Shown: positions 25,040-34,686 of the stretch, piece by piece
Layout of the letters: every line of letters starts with the position of its first letter
How positions within the stretch are numbered: position 1 is the stretch's first letter
Source of the DNA: Anaerolineae bacterium
GTDB taxonomy: Bacteria; Chloroflexota; Anaerolineae; Anaerolineales; Villigracilaceae
NCBI GenBank assembly: GCA_022013685.1
Contig: JAKLPV010000027.1
Coordinates: 1-64,000, forward strand
Length of the DNA stretch: 64,000 nt
Direction of reading: 5' to 3'
Notes under the pieces: model-generated
What the model saw: only the letters and a program-made list of their open reading frames with translations
Database searches by the model: none
Told to the model about the DNA's origin: nothing
Made by a program: the position numbers and the translations under genes

Positions 25040-26650
25040 TTATGCCCTCAGCCCATCCACAGCGGCTCTTTCGATGACAAGGCCACGCTTGTAACGTTCC
25101 ATGAACGCCGCAAAGCCAGCCACATCCGTTTGAGCCGGGGCGATCGTTGTGCCATTTTGCTCTGCAAAAACTTTGCTGGAGAGATAGGTTTCCAGGGGTT
25201 CATTGGCTGTCTTGTTGAGCATATAGGATGCAAGCAGGGCAATTCCCCAGGCACCGCCCTCGCCGGCGGTCTCCATCACCGAAACGGGCACATTCATCGC
25301 CGCCGCCATGATCTTTTGACCGACTTCCTTTGTTTTGAAGAAACCGCCGTGACCGAGTAGCTGGTCGATCTTCACTTTTTCCTGCTCGAAAAGGATGTCC
25401 ATCCCGATCTTCAACGCGCCGAGCGATGAAAACAAATGGACGCGCATGAAGTTCGCCAGCGTAAAACGACTTTCGGGCGTGCGCACCAAAAGCGGGCGGC
25501 CCTGCTCGAGGTGCGTGATGTGCTCGCCAGACAAATAATTGTAGGCCAGCAGGCCGCCGGCATCCGCATCGCCGGTAAGCGCCTTTTGGTAGAGCATTTC
25601 AAACAAACGGGATTGGCTGATCTCAACGCCAAGCGCATCGGTAAATTCGCGAAACAATTCGACCCAGGCGTTCAGATCGGAGGTGCAGTTGTTGCTGTGG
25701 ACCATGGCGACCGGTTTTCCGGTGGGCGTTGTCACCATGTCGATCTCGGGATACAGTTTCGAGAGCGCCTTCTCCAAAACAATCATCGCAAAAACGGATG
25801 TTCCCGCTGAGACATTCCCCGTCCGTGCGGCCACGCTGTTGGTCGCGACCATGCCTGTGCCCGCGTCGCCCTCGGGCGGGCACAGCGGAATACCCGCAGG
25901 CAGTTTCCCGCTGGGGTCGAGCAGCTTTGCGCCTTCTTCGGTCAACACACCCGCCGCATCCCCGGCAACAAGAACTTTGGGCAGGATGTCTTGGAGCTTC
26001 CACGAGATGTTTTCCGCCAAAAGCTGTTGATTGAACTGTTCGATCATGTGTTTATCGTAATCATTGATCTTGCTGTCGACGGGGAACATGCCCGAGGCTT
26101 CGCCAACGCCCAGCACCTTTTGCCCGGTCAATTTCCAGTGGACATAACCCGCCAGTGTGGTCAGATGGCTGATGTTTTTGACATGTGATTCCTTGTTCAG
26201 AATCGCCTGATCGAGGTGTGCAATGCTCCAACGCTGGGGAATATTGAACTGGAACAGGTTTGTAAGCTGCTCGGATGCCTGGCCGGTCATGGTGTTGCGC
26301 CATGTCCGAAACGGGACGAGCAGGTTGCCATCCTGATCGAAAGCCATATAGCCATGCATCATGGCGCTGAAACCGATCGCGCCAATCGCCTGGAGCGGGG
26401 TGTTGTATTTCTCGAAAACATCCCTGGCCAGGTTGCGATAGCTTTCCTGTAAACCTGTCCAAACATCTTCGAGGCTGTAGGTCCAGACGCCGTTTTCGTA
26501 GCGGTTTTCCCACTCGTGGCTGCCCGAGGCGATTGGCGCATGATCCTCGCCGATCAGCACCGCTTTGATGCGCGTTGAGCCGAGTTCAATGCCAAGAACA
26601 GTCTTTCCGCTTGCAATTGCTTTTTGGGTATCGTTTTGATCCATGTTCAT
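25040..26650 (-). CDS. FGGY-family carbohydrate kinase (probable L-ribulokinase)
   Basis: The 536-residue kinase starts with an ASKHA phosphate loop ([15 protein letters not shown]) and has [20 protein letters not shown] and, in the second lobe, [20 protein letters not shown] and [16 protein letters not shown]. It belongs to the FGGY family but differs from enterobacterial AraB. Position between araD and the regulon's oxidoreductases makes L-ribulose the likely substrate; xylulose is the main alternative. Confidence 0.85.
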   Translation of the reverse strand: MNMDQNDTQKAIASGKTVLGIELGSTRIKAVLIGEDHAPIASGSHEWENRYENGVWTYSLEDVWTGLQESYRNLARDVFEKYNTPLQAIGAIGFSAMMHGYMAFDQDGNLLVPFRTWRNTMTGQASEQLTNLFQFNIPQRWSIAHLDQAILNKESHVKNISHLTTLAGYVHWKLTGQKVLGVGEASGMFPVDSKINDYDKHMIEQFNQQLLAENISWKLQDILPKVLVAGDAAGVLTEEGAKLLDPSGKLPAGIPLCPPEGDAGTGMVATNSVAARTGNVSAGTSVFAMIVLEKALSKLYPEIDMVTTPTGKPVAMVHSNNCTSDLNAWVELFREFTDALGVEISQSRLFEMLYQKALTGDADAGGLLAYNYLSGEHITHLEQGRPLLVRTPESRFTLANFMRVHLFSSLGALKIGMDILFEQEKVKIDQLLGHGGFFKTKEVGQKIMAAAMNVPVSVMETAGEGGAWGIALLASYMLNKTANEPLETYLSSKVFAEQNGTTIAPAQTDVAGFAAFMERYKRGLVIERAAVDGLRA

Positions 26651-26661
26651 CTCCTATTTTA

Positions 26662-26725
26662 GGAAGACGAAAGACAAAGGAGGAATGACCATGCCCCTTC
26701 ATCTTTCGTTTCTCATCTTTCGTCC
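26662..26725. repeat. Word-repeat hairpin of the gacgaaagac type
   Basis: GACGAAAGA (26666-26674) pairs with TCTTTCGTC (26716-26724); catctttcg words occur twice. It is related to the cluster at 12463-12514 and fills the only sizeable gap inside the arabinose operon, between the SDR and kinase genes. Confidence 0.6.
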
Positions 26726-26734
26726 AGCCTGACC

Positions 26735-27736
26735 TTACCCCGGATACCAAACTTTGCGCGGGTCATCTGCCGCCCGCACGTAATCAAAGGCCGCATCGAT
26801 CATGCGCGGCAAATCATATTCAGGCCGCCAGCCCAATAAAAACTTCGCTTTTGTGTTATCGAGCCAGGTGGAATGATACGGGGTCTTGATTTCCACCCTC
26901 GGCAGGCCGCGAGTCTTGTGCAGATATTTGCCCATTTCGCCATAATCCACCGGCTCATCCATGCAAACATTGAACAATTGCTGGCGGGCTTTGGGGTGGT
27001 CGATGGCCAAAAGCATCGCGCTGACCAGATCTTCAACATGCACAAAATTACGTTTGACGGGAATCCCCTGCGGGTCGAGCATGACCGGGATCGCCTTCGC
27101 GCGCGCGTATTCGTCCGCTTTTGCTGCGCCAACGAGGTCGCGCCAGCGCGGGCCGCCGAAAACATCCTCGCCAAACGAGAGTTGATACTTGAAATCATCT
27201 TTTTCCATGATCCACGCCGCGCGCAGACAGCAGCCGTTTAGATCGTACTGGATGTAATACTGCTCGAGCATAACTTCTTCGAGCACTTTGGAAAGCGCGT
27301 AACAACCGGGGTAAGCTGAATGTTTCTGGGTCTCGGTCACCGGCAGCGGATGGGGGTAAACGAAATGCCCAATCCCCGCGTCGCCGCCGATCAGAATGAA
27401 TTGGCGAAAGGTCCGGCTGCTGCGGCAGGCTTCCAGCAGCCAGAACAAGCCTTTGACCGCCACATCCATGATCTGCTCCGGGGTCTCCTTGACGGTTGCC
27501 AGGTGGACAACATGTGTGACGCCGTCCATGGCTTTTTCGACCACTTCGCGATGCTCGATCGAACCGTGAACGTTTTCTATGCGGGCATGCGGCTGCAGTT
27601 CGCGCTGATGGCACAAGGCCCGCACCCGAAATGAATCGAAGTTCGGGTCTGCCAGCAGGCGCTTGATGAAAGTCTGACCGACTTTTCCGGTTGCGCCGGT
27701 GACCAGGATCAGTCCGGGGTTTAGCATTTCACCCAT
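26735..27736 (-). CDS. NAD-dependent epimerase/dehydratase (extended SDR)
   Basis: The 333-residue protein has the extended-SDR cofactor loop LVTGATGKVGQTF (about 12-24) and the catalytic YALSK motif (about 146-150). Its later part ends in the substrate-binding domain typical of sugar-nucleotide epimerases (NTKAKFLLGWRPEYDLPRMI). It overlaps the upstream Gfo/Idh gene by 16 bp, so it is translated from the same message. The substrate is unknown; the context suggests a sugar or sugar acid derived from pentoses. Confidence 0.85.
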   Translation of the reverse strand: MGEMLNPGLILVTGATGKVGQTFIKRLLADPNFDSFRVRALCHQRELQPHARIENVHGSIEHREVVEKAMDGVTHVVHLATVKETPEQIMDVAVKGLFWLLEACRSSRTFRQFILIGGDAGIGHFVYPHPLPVTETQKHSAYPGCYALSKVLEEVMLEQYYIQYDLNGCCLRAAWIMEKDDFKYQLSFGEDVFGGPRWRDLVGAAKADEYARAKAIPVMLDPQGIPVKRNFVHVEDLVSAMLLAIDHPKARQQLFNVCMDEPVDYGEMGKYLHKTRGLPRVEIKTPYHSTWLDNTKAKFLLGWRPEYDLPRMIDAAFDYVRAADDPRKVWYPG

Positions 27737-28887
27737 TGCCCATTGGCATTGCTCGACTCGATCACGCTGTCGACAAAGCGCACGCCCAGCAGACCGTCCC
27801 AGGCATTCGGGAAGTACAACGCCAGCGGGTCGGGTTCCTGGCCCGCCCGGCGGGCGGCGATCGCCTCGGCCGCGTCAGAATACAGGTTGGCAAAGCCTTC
27901 GTGGAATCCTTCGGGGTGACCGGCCACGATCCGGCTGGAACGCGCGGCCAGGGGCAGCGTTTCGGGGCCGTTGGGCGTCCGGTTTTGCGAGGGGCCGCGC
28001 AGGGGCTTGAAGGTCAGAGCCTGGGGAAATTCCTGCATCCATTCCAGGCTGCCCATGGTGCCGCTGACACGGATCCTCAGGCAGTTTTCTACGCCCGCAG
28101 CAGCCTGGGTCACCCAGAAATTTCCGCGGGCGCCGTTGTCAAAGCGCAGCAAAGCGCCGGCATAATCGTGGATCAGCCGTCCGGGGACGATTGCCCCGAT
28201 CTCAGCGGCGACTTCCGACACTTCCAGGCCGGTAATGAAACGCGTCAGGTTGTGGGCGTGGGTTCCGATATCGCCCATCACCCGCGAGGGACCCCCGCGC
28301 ACCGGATCAAATTTCCAGTTATCCGGTGAGAAGACTTTTTCTTCATCCGCCTTGCCGCCCTGAACGTACTCGACCTGCACCAAACGGATCGTACCCAATT
28401 GGCCATCATCCACCATCGCTTTGGCCTGTCGAACCATCGGGTAACCGGTGTAATTATGGGTCAGGCAAAAGACCAAACCCGTTTCCTGGACCTTCTTGTA
28501 AAGAGATTCCGCTTCCTGGCGGGTGTTGGTCATCGGTTTGTCGCAGATGACATCGAATCCGCGTTCAAGCGCCCACATCGAATAGTCATAGTGACTGTCA
28601 TTTGGAGTCATGATCGCAACCACATCCGCGCCATCCGGGCGGGCGGCCTCAGCGTCGAGCATTTCGGTTACGCTGGAATGCAGGCGATCGGCAGGAAATC
28701 CCAGCTCCAGGCCGGCTTTTTTCGATTTAGCGGGGTCGGAAGAAAAAATCCCGCTGACGATCTCGTAACGATCATCCAGGCGGGCCGCCTGGCGGTGCAT
28801 CGCGCCGATAAAAGAGCCTGGTCCGCCGCCGATGACTGCCAGGCGCAGCCTGCGCCCCAAAATGGAAATAACAGGGTTGAGTGCCAT
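27721..28887 (-). CDS. Gfo/Idh/MocA-family oxidoreductase
   Basis: This 388-residue enzyme has the N-terminal NAD(P) loop LRLAVIGGGPGSFIGAMHRQAA, the CDKPM motif (DVICDKPMTNTRQEAESL) with the conserved Lys, and the MGDIGTHAHNLTRFI motif holding the catalytic Asp and His. Members oxidise or reduce sugars, inositol or their derivatives. It sits between UPF0303 and SDR genes in the LacI-controlled operon, so it probably acts on a pentose or related sugar. Confidence 0.9.
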   Translation of the reverse strand: MALNPVISILGRRLRLAVIGGGPGSFIGAMHRQAARLDDRYEIVSGIFSSDPAKSKKAGLELGFPADRLHSSVTEMLDAEAARPDGADVVAIMTPNDSHYDYSMWALERGFDVICDKPMTNTRQEAESLYKKVQETGLVFCLTHNYTGYPMVRQAKAMVDDGQLGTIRLVQVEYVQGGKADEEKVFSPDNWKFDPVRGGPSRVMGDIGTHAHNLTRFITGLEVSEVAAEIGAIVPGRLIHDYAGALLRFDNGARGNFWVTQAAAGVENCLRIRVSGTMGSLEWMQEFPQALTFKPLRGPSQNRTPNGPETLPLAARSSRIVAGHPEGFHEGFANLYSDAAEAIAARRAGQEPDPLALYFPNAWDGLLGVRFVDSVIESSNANGQWVKC

Positions 28888-29355
28888 TTATTGCTCCTTT
28901 GCCAAAAATTCCCGGATAGCCTGAACCACCAGTTTATGGTCTTCTTCCTGCGGCAAGCCAGAAACCGTGACGGTGCCGACCATGCCCGTGCCTTTGACGA
29001 TGACCGGGAAACAGCCGCCGTGCGGGGCATATAGACTTTCGGGGATCAGATAAGATTCTTCGATGCGCTTGCCTTTGCTTTTTAGAAGTTGCCCCATATA
29101 AAACGAGCTGTGCCCAAAGCGGTAAACCAACCGCACCTTGCGCCTGATCCACTCGTCGTTGTCGGCCGAGGTGCCTGGCAGGCTGGCGTGGAAAAGTTGG
29201 TGCTCGCCGCGGGTAATATCGATCGTGACCGCGAGACCCTTGTCTGTCGCCAATTCGACCAGCAAGCTGCCTAATTTCCAGGCAGTCAGTTCGTTAAACT
29301 TCGCAAACCGGAGATCTTGTTCTTCTTGCAGCAGTTTCGTTAAAACATCTTCCAT
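28888..29355 (-). CDS. UPF0303/HbpS-like family protein
   Basis: The 155-residue soluble protein matches the UPF0303 (YBR137W-like, heme-degrading-domain) family: an N-terminal helical part, VTIDITRGEHQLFHASLPGTSADNDEWIRRK, and HGGCFPVIVKGTGMVGTVTVSGLPQEEDHKLVV. Members form oligomeric rings; their role in sugar operons is not established, though they recur beside Gfo/Idh dehydrogenases. It is the first gene after the operator at 29385 and abuts the Gfo/Idh gene. Confidence 0.85.
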   Translation of the reverse strand: MEDVLTKLLQEEQDLRFAKFNELTAWKLGSLLVELATDKGLAVTIDITRGEHQLFHASLPGTSADNDEWIRRKVRLVYRFGHSSFYMGQLLKSKGKRIEESYLIPESLYAPHGGCFPVIVKGTGMVGTVTVSGLPQEEDHKLVVQAIREFLAKEQ

Positions 29356-29384
29356 GAGCTTCCCTATATGGCGCTGAATTGTAC

Positions 29385-29432
29385 GTTATCGTTACCGTTA
29401 TCGTTCACATATTATTATAACAAAGGTATAAT
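29385..29432. promoter_or_regulatory. LacI-type tandem operator and lacI promoter
   Basis: Two adjacent 12-mers, GTTATCGTTACC (29385-29396) and GTTATCGTTCAC (29397-29408), match the doubled GTTATCGATAAC upstream of the ChvE gene. On the plus strand TTCACA (29404-29409), 17 bp and TATAAT (29427-29432) form the regulator's promoter, so the site overlaps its -35 box and lies just upstream of the divergent catabolic operon. Confidence 0.8.
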
Positions 29433-29471
29433 AGAAATTACAAGATAAAATTCATTCCCGGGAATCAAGCT

Positions 29472-30494
29472 ATGGCAAAGCAACGCATCCAGAAAACCAC
29501 GATTAAAGACATTGCGCGGATGTGCAACGTCTCCACCCAAACCATTTCACGGGTGATCAATAAACGCCCGGATGTTTCACCGGAGACACGCGAACTGGTC
29601 GAAAATGCAATTGCAGAGATGGGTTACCAACCTTCCGCGTTGGCGCGCAGCCTGGTGCAGCAACGCAGTTATACGCTGGGAGTCATCCTTTCTGGCCTGA
29701 GATATGTGGGGATTTCGCTGATTCTGAACGGCATCACTGAAGCATGTGAACAGTCGGGCTATGCTTTGTTCGTGGAAGAACTGCCCCGTTTTGACACCCC
29801 CAATATCGTTCCGATTATTGAATCGCTGATGGCGCATCAGGTGGAAGGCATCATCTTTGCCGCGCCCGAACTGAACGAAAATGTTAAAATTGTCCAGTCA
29901 CAATTACCGACCTCGCGCCCACCGATCATCTTTTTGAAGTGCCAGCCCAACCCAAATTACACCACCATCGGCATCGACAATTACGGCGGCGCGCGTAAGG
30001 CTGTAGAGTATTTACTCTCCACCGGGCGGCGGCACATTGGATTGATCACCGGTCCGTTGGAATGGCTGGAGTCCCGTCAACGCAAACAAGGCTGGGAAGA
30101 TACATTAAAAAGTGTGGGGGTGGACGCAGGCCCACAGAAATGGTCGCAGGGTAACTGGTCGTCTGCCAGCGGCGAAGCCGCTTTTGCCGAGCTGATCCAA
30201 AAATATCCCCAGATGAATGCGGTATTTGCCAGCAACGACCAGATGGCGCTGGGGGCGCTGCATTACTGTCACAACAACGGGATTTGTGTCCCGAAGGATA
30301 TGGCAATCGTTGGTTTTGACAACCTGACCGAGTCTGCCTACTTCCATCCATCCCTGACAACCATTACGAATCCCCTGCGAGAACTGGGCATCCTGGCAAT
30401 CAAAACCCTGCTGGCTCAAGTTGACGGCCACACCGAGCCAGAGAATGTAATCACCCTGCAAACGGATTTGATTGTGCGCGCCAGCACGCCATAA
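29472..30494 (+). CDS. LacI-family transcriptional regulator of the arabinose regulon
   Basis: The 340-residue protein has the LacI helix-turn-helix TTIKDIARMCNVSTQTISRVINKRPDVSPETRELVENAI (about 8-48), the hinge GYQPSALARSL and a periplasmic-binding-type sensor domain ending ELGILAIKTLL. It is divergent from the arabinose catabolic genes and near the sugar importer. The same doubled operator is found at its own/catabolic promoter region and at the importer promoter, so it most likely represses both until a pentose is bound. Confidence 0.93.
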   Translation: MAKQRIQKTTIKDIARMCNVSTQTISRVINKRPDVSPETRELVENAIAEMGYQPSALARSLVQQRSYTLGVILSGLRYVGISLILNGITEACEQSGYALFVEELPRFDTPNIVPIIESLMAHQVEGIIFAAPELNENVKIVQSQLPTSRPPIIFLKCQPNPNYTTIGIDNYGGARKAVEYLLSTGRRHIGLITGPLEWLESRQRKQGWEDTLKSVGVDAGPQKWSQGNWSSASGEAAFAELIQKYPQMNAVFASNDQMALGALHYCHNNGICVPKDMAIVGFDNLTESAYFHPSLTTITNPLRELGILAIKTLLAQVDGHTEPENVITLQTDLIVRASTP

Positions 30495-30523
30495 AAGATA
30501 CACAGATCGGTGGATATAAAATC

Positions 30524-30554
30524 GACGGCTCCCGCTACGCAAGCGGGGGCCGTC
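30524..30554. terminator. Hairpin after the lacI gene
   Basis: GACGGCTCCCGCT pairs with AGCGGGGGCCGTC across TACGCA-type loop bases, followed by TTAT on the plus strand. It lies between the convergent lacI gene and ABC permease gene and may terminate both. Confidence 0.65.
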
Positions 30555-30580
30555 TTATCAAGGAGGAAAGAACCAGGTTT

Positions 30581-31741
30581 TTAGCTTTTGTTTTTGTTGT
30601 AAACATCGAAGAAGACGGCCATGAGCAAGACGAAGCCTTTGATTGCTTGCTGCCAGTCGATGCCAATGCCCAGGATGGACATGCCGTTGTTCATCACGCC
30701 GATGACGAAGGCGCCGACAACTGCGCCGATGATGGTTCCGATACCGCCGCTGGCTGATGCGCCGCCGATAAAACAGGCTGCGATAACATCCAATTCAAAG
30801 TTTTGACCCGCCTTGGGGGTGGCGCTGTTCAATCTGGCGGCAACGATCATCCCGGCCAGGGCTGCCAGCACACCCATGTTGACAAAGGTCAGGAAGAGGA
30901 GTCGGGGGGTATTTACGCCCGACAATCGGGCGGCTTTTTCGTTACCGCCCATGGCATAGATGCGGCGTCCTATGACGGTCTGGCTGGTGATGAAAGAAAA
31001 GATCGCAATCAAAACCGCCAGGACGATCAGCACGTTTGGCAAGCCCTTGTACGAGGCCATCAAATAGCACAGACCCAAGACCGCGCCGGATATCAGTACG
31101 TTTTTTGCGATGAAAAAATACATTGGTGTGACTTCAAAGCCGTAATGTAATTGATTTTTTCTGGCGCGATAATCCATCACGACCAGAAGCGTGACAAGCA
31201 GAACACCGATTATCATCGTGGTGATATGAAAACCTTCAAAGTTGAAAAAATCGGGAATGAAACCGGTGCTCAAACGCTGAAAAGGGATTGGGAAAGGTCC
31301 AACCGCTTCGCCCTGCAAAATGAGCAGGGTCAGGCCGCGAAAAATTAACATGCCCGCCAGGGTAACGATGAAGGCCGGGATTTTTATATATGCGACCCAA
31401 TAGCCCTGCCAGGCCCCGACCAGGGCGCCGATCATCAGGGAGATCAGCATCGTAACACTCCAGTGGATGTCTAACTTGACCATCAACACTGCCGCAATCG
31501 CGCCGACAAAGGCTGCCACTGAGCCAACAGAAAGGTCGATCCAGCCGGACACAATGATGAGCAGCATTCCCAGCGCCATGACAATAATGTAACTATTTTG
31601 TAAAACCAGGTTGGTGATGTTGACCGGCTTCATCAAGATGCCTTGCGTGGCAAACTGAAAGAAAATCATGATGATGACGAGCGCAAGCAACATGCCATAT
31701 TCGCGGATATTGCTCTTGAAAAGGGCAGCCAGGGTTTTCAT
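30581..31741 (-). CDS. Sugar ABC transporter permease (MmsB/XylH type)
   Basis: This 386-residue permease has about ten helices and the BPD_transp_2 features: GMLLIIVSGWIDLSVGSVAAF, MGGNEKAARLSGVNTPR (the coupling segment) and FIGGASASGGIGTIIGAVVGAF. Its length and sequence match MmsB/XylH, which serve ChvE-type multiple-sugar or xylose importers. It overlaps the ATPase gene by one base. Pentose import is inferred from the operator shared with the arabinose operon. Confidence 0.92.
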   Translation of the reverse strand: MKTLAALFKSNIREYGMLLALVIIMIFFQFATQGILMKPVNITNLVLQNSYIIVMALGMLLIIVSGWIDLSVGSVAAFVGAIAAVLMVKLDIHWSVTMLISLMIGALVGAWQGYWVAYIKIPAFIVTLAGMLIFRGLTLLILQGEAVGPFPIPFQRLSTGFIPDFFNFEGFHITTMIIGVLLVTLLVVMDYRARKNQLHYGFEVTPMYFFIAKNVLISGAVLGLCYLMASYKGLPNVLIVLAVLIAIFSFITSQTVIGRRIYAMGGNEKAARLSGVNTPRLLFLTFVNMGVLAALAGMIVAARLNSATPKAGQNFELDVIAACFIGGASASGGIGTIIGAVVGAFVIGVMNNGMSILGIGIDWQQAIKGFVLLMAVFFDVYNKNKS

Positions 31742-33279
31742 TATTCAATCACCTCTTGTTGTGTCATGATGCACTTCATAATCAATTCCTGCGATGCTTC
31801 CTTTGCCGGCATTTCGCCAACGATTTTCCCATCCCGCATCACATAAATACGATCACATATTCCCAAGATTTCGGGTAATTCCGAAGAAATCAGGATGATC
31901 GCCTTGCCTTCTTCTGCCAGGCGATTGACGATGGTATAAATTTCAAATTTGGCGCCGACATCGATGCCCCGGGTGGGTTCATCCAAAATCAAGATTTCGG
32001 GGCCGGCGAAAAGCCATTTGCTTAGCACAACTTTTTGCTGGTTGCCGCCTGAAAGGTTAACCGCCTGCTGCATAATGCTCGAGCATTTAATGTTCAGTTT
32101 TTCGCGATAATCAGTGGTCGCATTCATTTCTCTGGGTTCATTAACGACCCCACCCTTTGAAACAGCTTCCAGGTTGGCCAGGGTGATATTATCTTTAATC
32201 GCATCAATGAGCACCAAACCATAGGCTTTTCTGTCCTCGGTGGCGTAGGCGATGCCATTTCGAATGGCCTTGTCGATGGTGCTGACGTCAATTTCTTTGC
32301 CGTGCCTGTAAACCTTGCCGCTAATGCGCGTTCCGTAAGCATGGCCGAAAATACTCATTGCCAATTCTGTCCGACCTGCCCCCATTAAACCTGCGATACC
32401 AACAACCTCGCCTTTGCGAACATGGATATTGACGTTGTTGCTCACTTTGCGGTCTTCATGAATGGGGTGATATACATTCCAATCGCGTACTTCAAAAATC
32501 ACATCGCCAATATTGGATTCGCGAGGCGGGAAACGATGGGTCAGGTCACGCCCAACCATACCGCGAATAATGCGGTCTTCGGTAATCTGGTCTTGGTGGC
32601 AATCGAGGGTCTCGATTGTCGCACCATCGCGCAGGATGGTAATAGAGTCGGCCACCTTGGAGACTTCGCTCAGCTTATGTGAAATCAAAATGGATGAAAT
32701 GCCGTGCTCTTTGAACTGAAGCAGTAATTGGAGAAGTTTATCGCTATCGCTTTCGTTCAGCGATGCGGTGGGTTCATCCAAAATAAGCAGTTTTACCTTT
32801 TTTGCCAGTGCCTTGGCAATTTCAACCAATTGCTGCTTGCCAACGCCCATATCGGTGATCAGCGTTTGTGGTGATTCGTGCAGGCCAACCCGTTCAAGAA
32901 GTTCTTTTGTTTTTGAAACCGCTTCGTTCCAATTGATAATACCGTTCGCAGCGCGTTCATTGCCAAGAAATAAATTTTCTGTAATTGAAAGAAATGGAAT
33001 AAGTGCAAGTTCCTGGTGAATGATAACCAGGCCAACATCCTCTGACTCGGTAATATCCCGAAAACGGCATTCTTTCCCCTGAAAATAAATTTCGCCGCTA
33101 TAAGAACCGTAAGGATAAACGCCGCTTAGTACTTTCATCAGCGTCGATTTTCCGGCCCCGTTTTCGCCAACCAGGGCGTGAATTTCACCCTGCTGAACGC
33201 TAAAATTCACATTATCAAGCGCTTTGACACCCGGAAATGTCTTTGTGATATTGCGCATTTCCAAAATAACATTTGACAT
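31741..33279 (-). CDS. Sugar ABC transporter ATP-binding protein (MmsA/XylG type)
   Basis: The 512-residue protein has two ATPase modules. The first has [16 protein letters not shown], the degenerate signature [14 protein letters not shown] and [10 protein letters not shown]; the second has [32 protein letters not shown] and [14 protein letters not shown]. Fused double ATPases of this type drive CUT2 sugar importers for ribose, xylose, arabinose or galactose. It lies between the permease and the binding-protein gene in the usual order. Confidence 0.94.
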   Translation of the reverse strand: MSNVILEMRNITKTFPGVKALDNVNFSVQQGEIHALVGENGAGKSTLMKVLSGVYPYGSYSGEIYFQGKECRFRDITESEDVGLVIIHQELALIPFLSITENLFLGNERAANGIINWNEAVSKTKELLERVGLHESPQTLITDMGVGKQQLVEIAKALAKKVKLLILDEPTASLNESDSDKLLQLLLQFKEHGISSILISHKLSEVSKVADSITILRDGATIETLDCHQDQITEDRIIRGMVGRDLTHRFPPRESNIGDVIFEVRDWNVYHPIHEDRKVSNNVNIHVRKGEVVGIAGLMGAGRTELAMSIFGHAYGTRISGKVYRHGKEIDVSTIDKAIRNGIAYATEDRKAYGLVLIDAIKDNITLANLEAVSKGGVVNEPREMNATTDYREKLNIKCSSIMQQAVNLSGGNQQKVVLSKWLFAGPEILILDEPTRGIDVGAKFEIYTIVNRLAEEGKAIILISSELPEILGICDRIYVMRDGKIVGEMPAKEASQELIMKCIMTQQEVIE

Positions 33280-33381
33280 AATCTTTAATTCCTTAACTTC
33301 TGTCAGGTTACTGTTGCGTGCAGCTTGAGTTCCATTCTACAATGAAAAATACCTGTTTATTATAACAACCTTGCAAAAAGA

Positions 33382-33417
33382 AAGGGTGTACGGGCAATGA
33401 TGCACCCGCACACCCTT
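33382..33417 (-). terminator. Hairpin after the ChvE-like gene
   Basis: AAGGGTGT-A-CGGG pairs with CCCG-C-ACACCCTT over a 10-nt loop, and TCTTTTT follows on the minus strand. It lies between the binding-protein and ATPase genes, where partial termination would give more binding protein than transporter, as is common in such operons. Confidence 0.8.
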
Positions 33418-33428
33418 GCAAGAACAAT

Positions 33429-34511
33429 TTACTTGAGTTGGTCAGCGGTGTAGTAGCCGCTCTCGATCAGGAATTTCTCATAGTTGGTGACATCCACGCT
33501 GAAGGGGATCAGCAGGTAAGAAGGCACAATCTTGACGCCGTTGTCGTAGGTGGTGGTGTCATTGACGGGCACTTCTTCGCCCTTCAAGGCAGCATCGACC
33601 ATGGCAGCGGTCTGCTTGGCAAGTTCGCGGGTGTCTTTGAAGACGGTGTAGGCTTGTTCACCAGCGATCATGGCTTTGACGGAAGCGATTTCAGCGTCCT
33701 GGCCGGTCACAACGGGCATGGGCAGGTCAGCGGTGCCGTAACCAACACTCTTCAGGGCAGAGATGATACCAATGCTGAGACCATCATAGGGGGACAGGAC
33801 AGCATCGACGCGCTTGTCGGTGTAGTTGGCGCTCAACAGGTTTTCCATACGGGCCTGGGCAACGATACCGTCCCAACGCAGGGTTGAGACTTTGTCCATG
33901 CCGGTCTGGCCGCTAACGACAACCAGCTTGCCGCTGTCGATGTAGGGCTGCAGGACGGACATGGCGCCATCATAGAAATAGAAGGCGTTGGTGTCGTCGG
34001 GGGAGCCACCGAACAGTTCGATGTTGAAGGGGCCAGCGGCATTCTTCAGGTCCAGGCCGGTTTCGATCTGGGTGCCCATGATGACGCCGACGCCGAAGTT
34101 GTCGAAGGTGGCGTAGTAATCGACATTTTCGGTCTTCGAAATCAGGCGGTCGTAAGCGATCACGAGAACGCCAGCTTCTTTGGCTTTGGCAAGTGTGTCA
34201 GACAGGGTGGTGCCATCGATGGCGGCGATAACGAGAACATCCACGCCTTTGGTGATCATATTTTCGATCTGGGCGAGCTGGTTCGGGATGTCATCATCGG
34301 CGAATTGCAGGTCAGTTGCGTAACCCATATCTTCGAAGACTTTTACCATGCTCTCGCCATCGGAGATCCAGCGAGTGGATGTCTTGGTGGGCATGGAAAT
34401 GCCAACGGTCTTGACATCGTCGGCAGCCGGTGCGGCAGCCGGTGCACAGGCGGTCATAAATACTGCGATGAGCAACACGAGCGTCATTGCGAGGGTGAAA
34501 CTTTTCTTCAT
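33429..34511 (-). CDS. ChvE-like sugar-binding lipoprotein
   Basis: The 360-residue protein starts with a lipoprotein signal ([22 protein letters not shown]), with the lipid Cys at 22. The mature part is a two-lobed binding protein: [61 protein letters not shown] and [31 protein letters not shown], all ChvE/multiple-monosaccharide signatures. The ATG at 34511 has GAGAGGAA upstream; a longer frame would only add an unlikely 39 residues. It is the first gene of the importer operon. Confidence 0.93.
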   Translation of the reverse strand: MKKSFTLAMTLVLLIAVFMTACAPAAAPAADDVKTVGISMPTKTSTRWISDGESMVKVFEDMGYATDLQFADDDIPNQLAQIENMITKGVDVLVIAAIDGTTLSDTLAKAKEAGVLVIAYDRLISKTENVDYYATFDNFGVGVIMGTQIETGLDLKNAAGPFNIELFGGSPDDTNAFYFYDGAMSVLQPYIDSGKLVVVSGQTGMDKVSTLRWDGIVAQARMENLLSANYTDKRVDAVLSPYDGLSIGIISALKSVGYGTADLPMPVVTGQDAEIASVKAMIAGEQAYTVFKDTRELAKQTAAMVDAALKGEEVPVNDTTTYDNGVKIVPSYLLIPFSVDVTNYEKFLIESGYYTADQLK

Positions 34512-34602
34512 TGTATATTCCTCTCTTCTAACCTTGGGTGAAAGTTTTTGTTCTCGGCGCAAACCGCCGGGAAGGTCAGTGAAAACGCTATCATGATGCT
34601 TC

Positions 34603-34656
34603 GTTATCGATAACGTTATCGATAACAATATTACTTGATATAATTTGGTTTGTCAA
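34603..34656 (-). promoter_or_regulatory. Importer promoter with doubled LacI operator
   Basis: On the minus strand TTGACA (34651-34656), a 17-bp spacer and TAATAT (34628-34633) form a promoter. Immediately downstream, at the expected start site, two perfect GTTATCGATAAC palindromes (34603-34614 and 34615-34626) abut and form one larger palindrome. A regulator bound there would block initiation. Confidence 0.85.
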
Positions 34657-34686
34657 TATAATTATTAATGCCCAAAGGAGAGGTCA

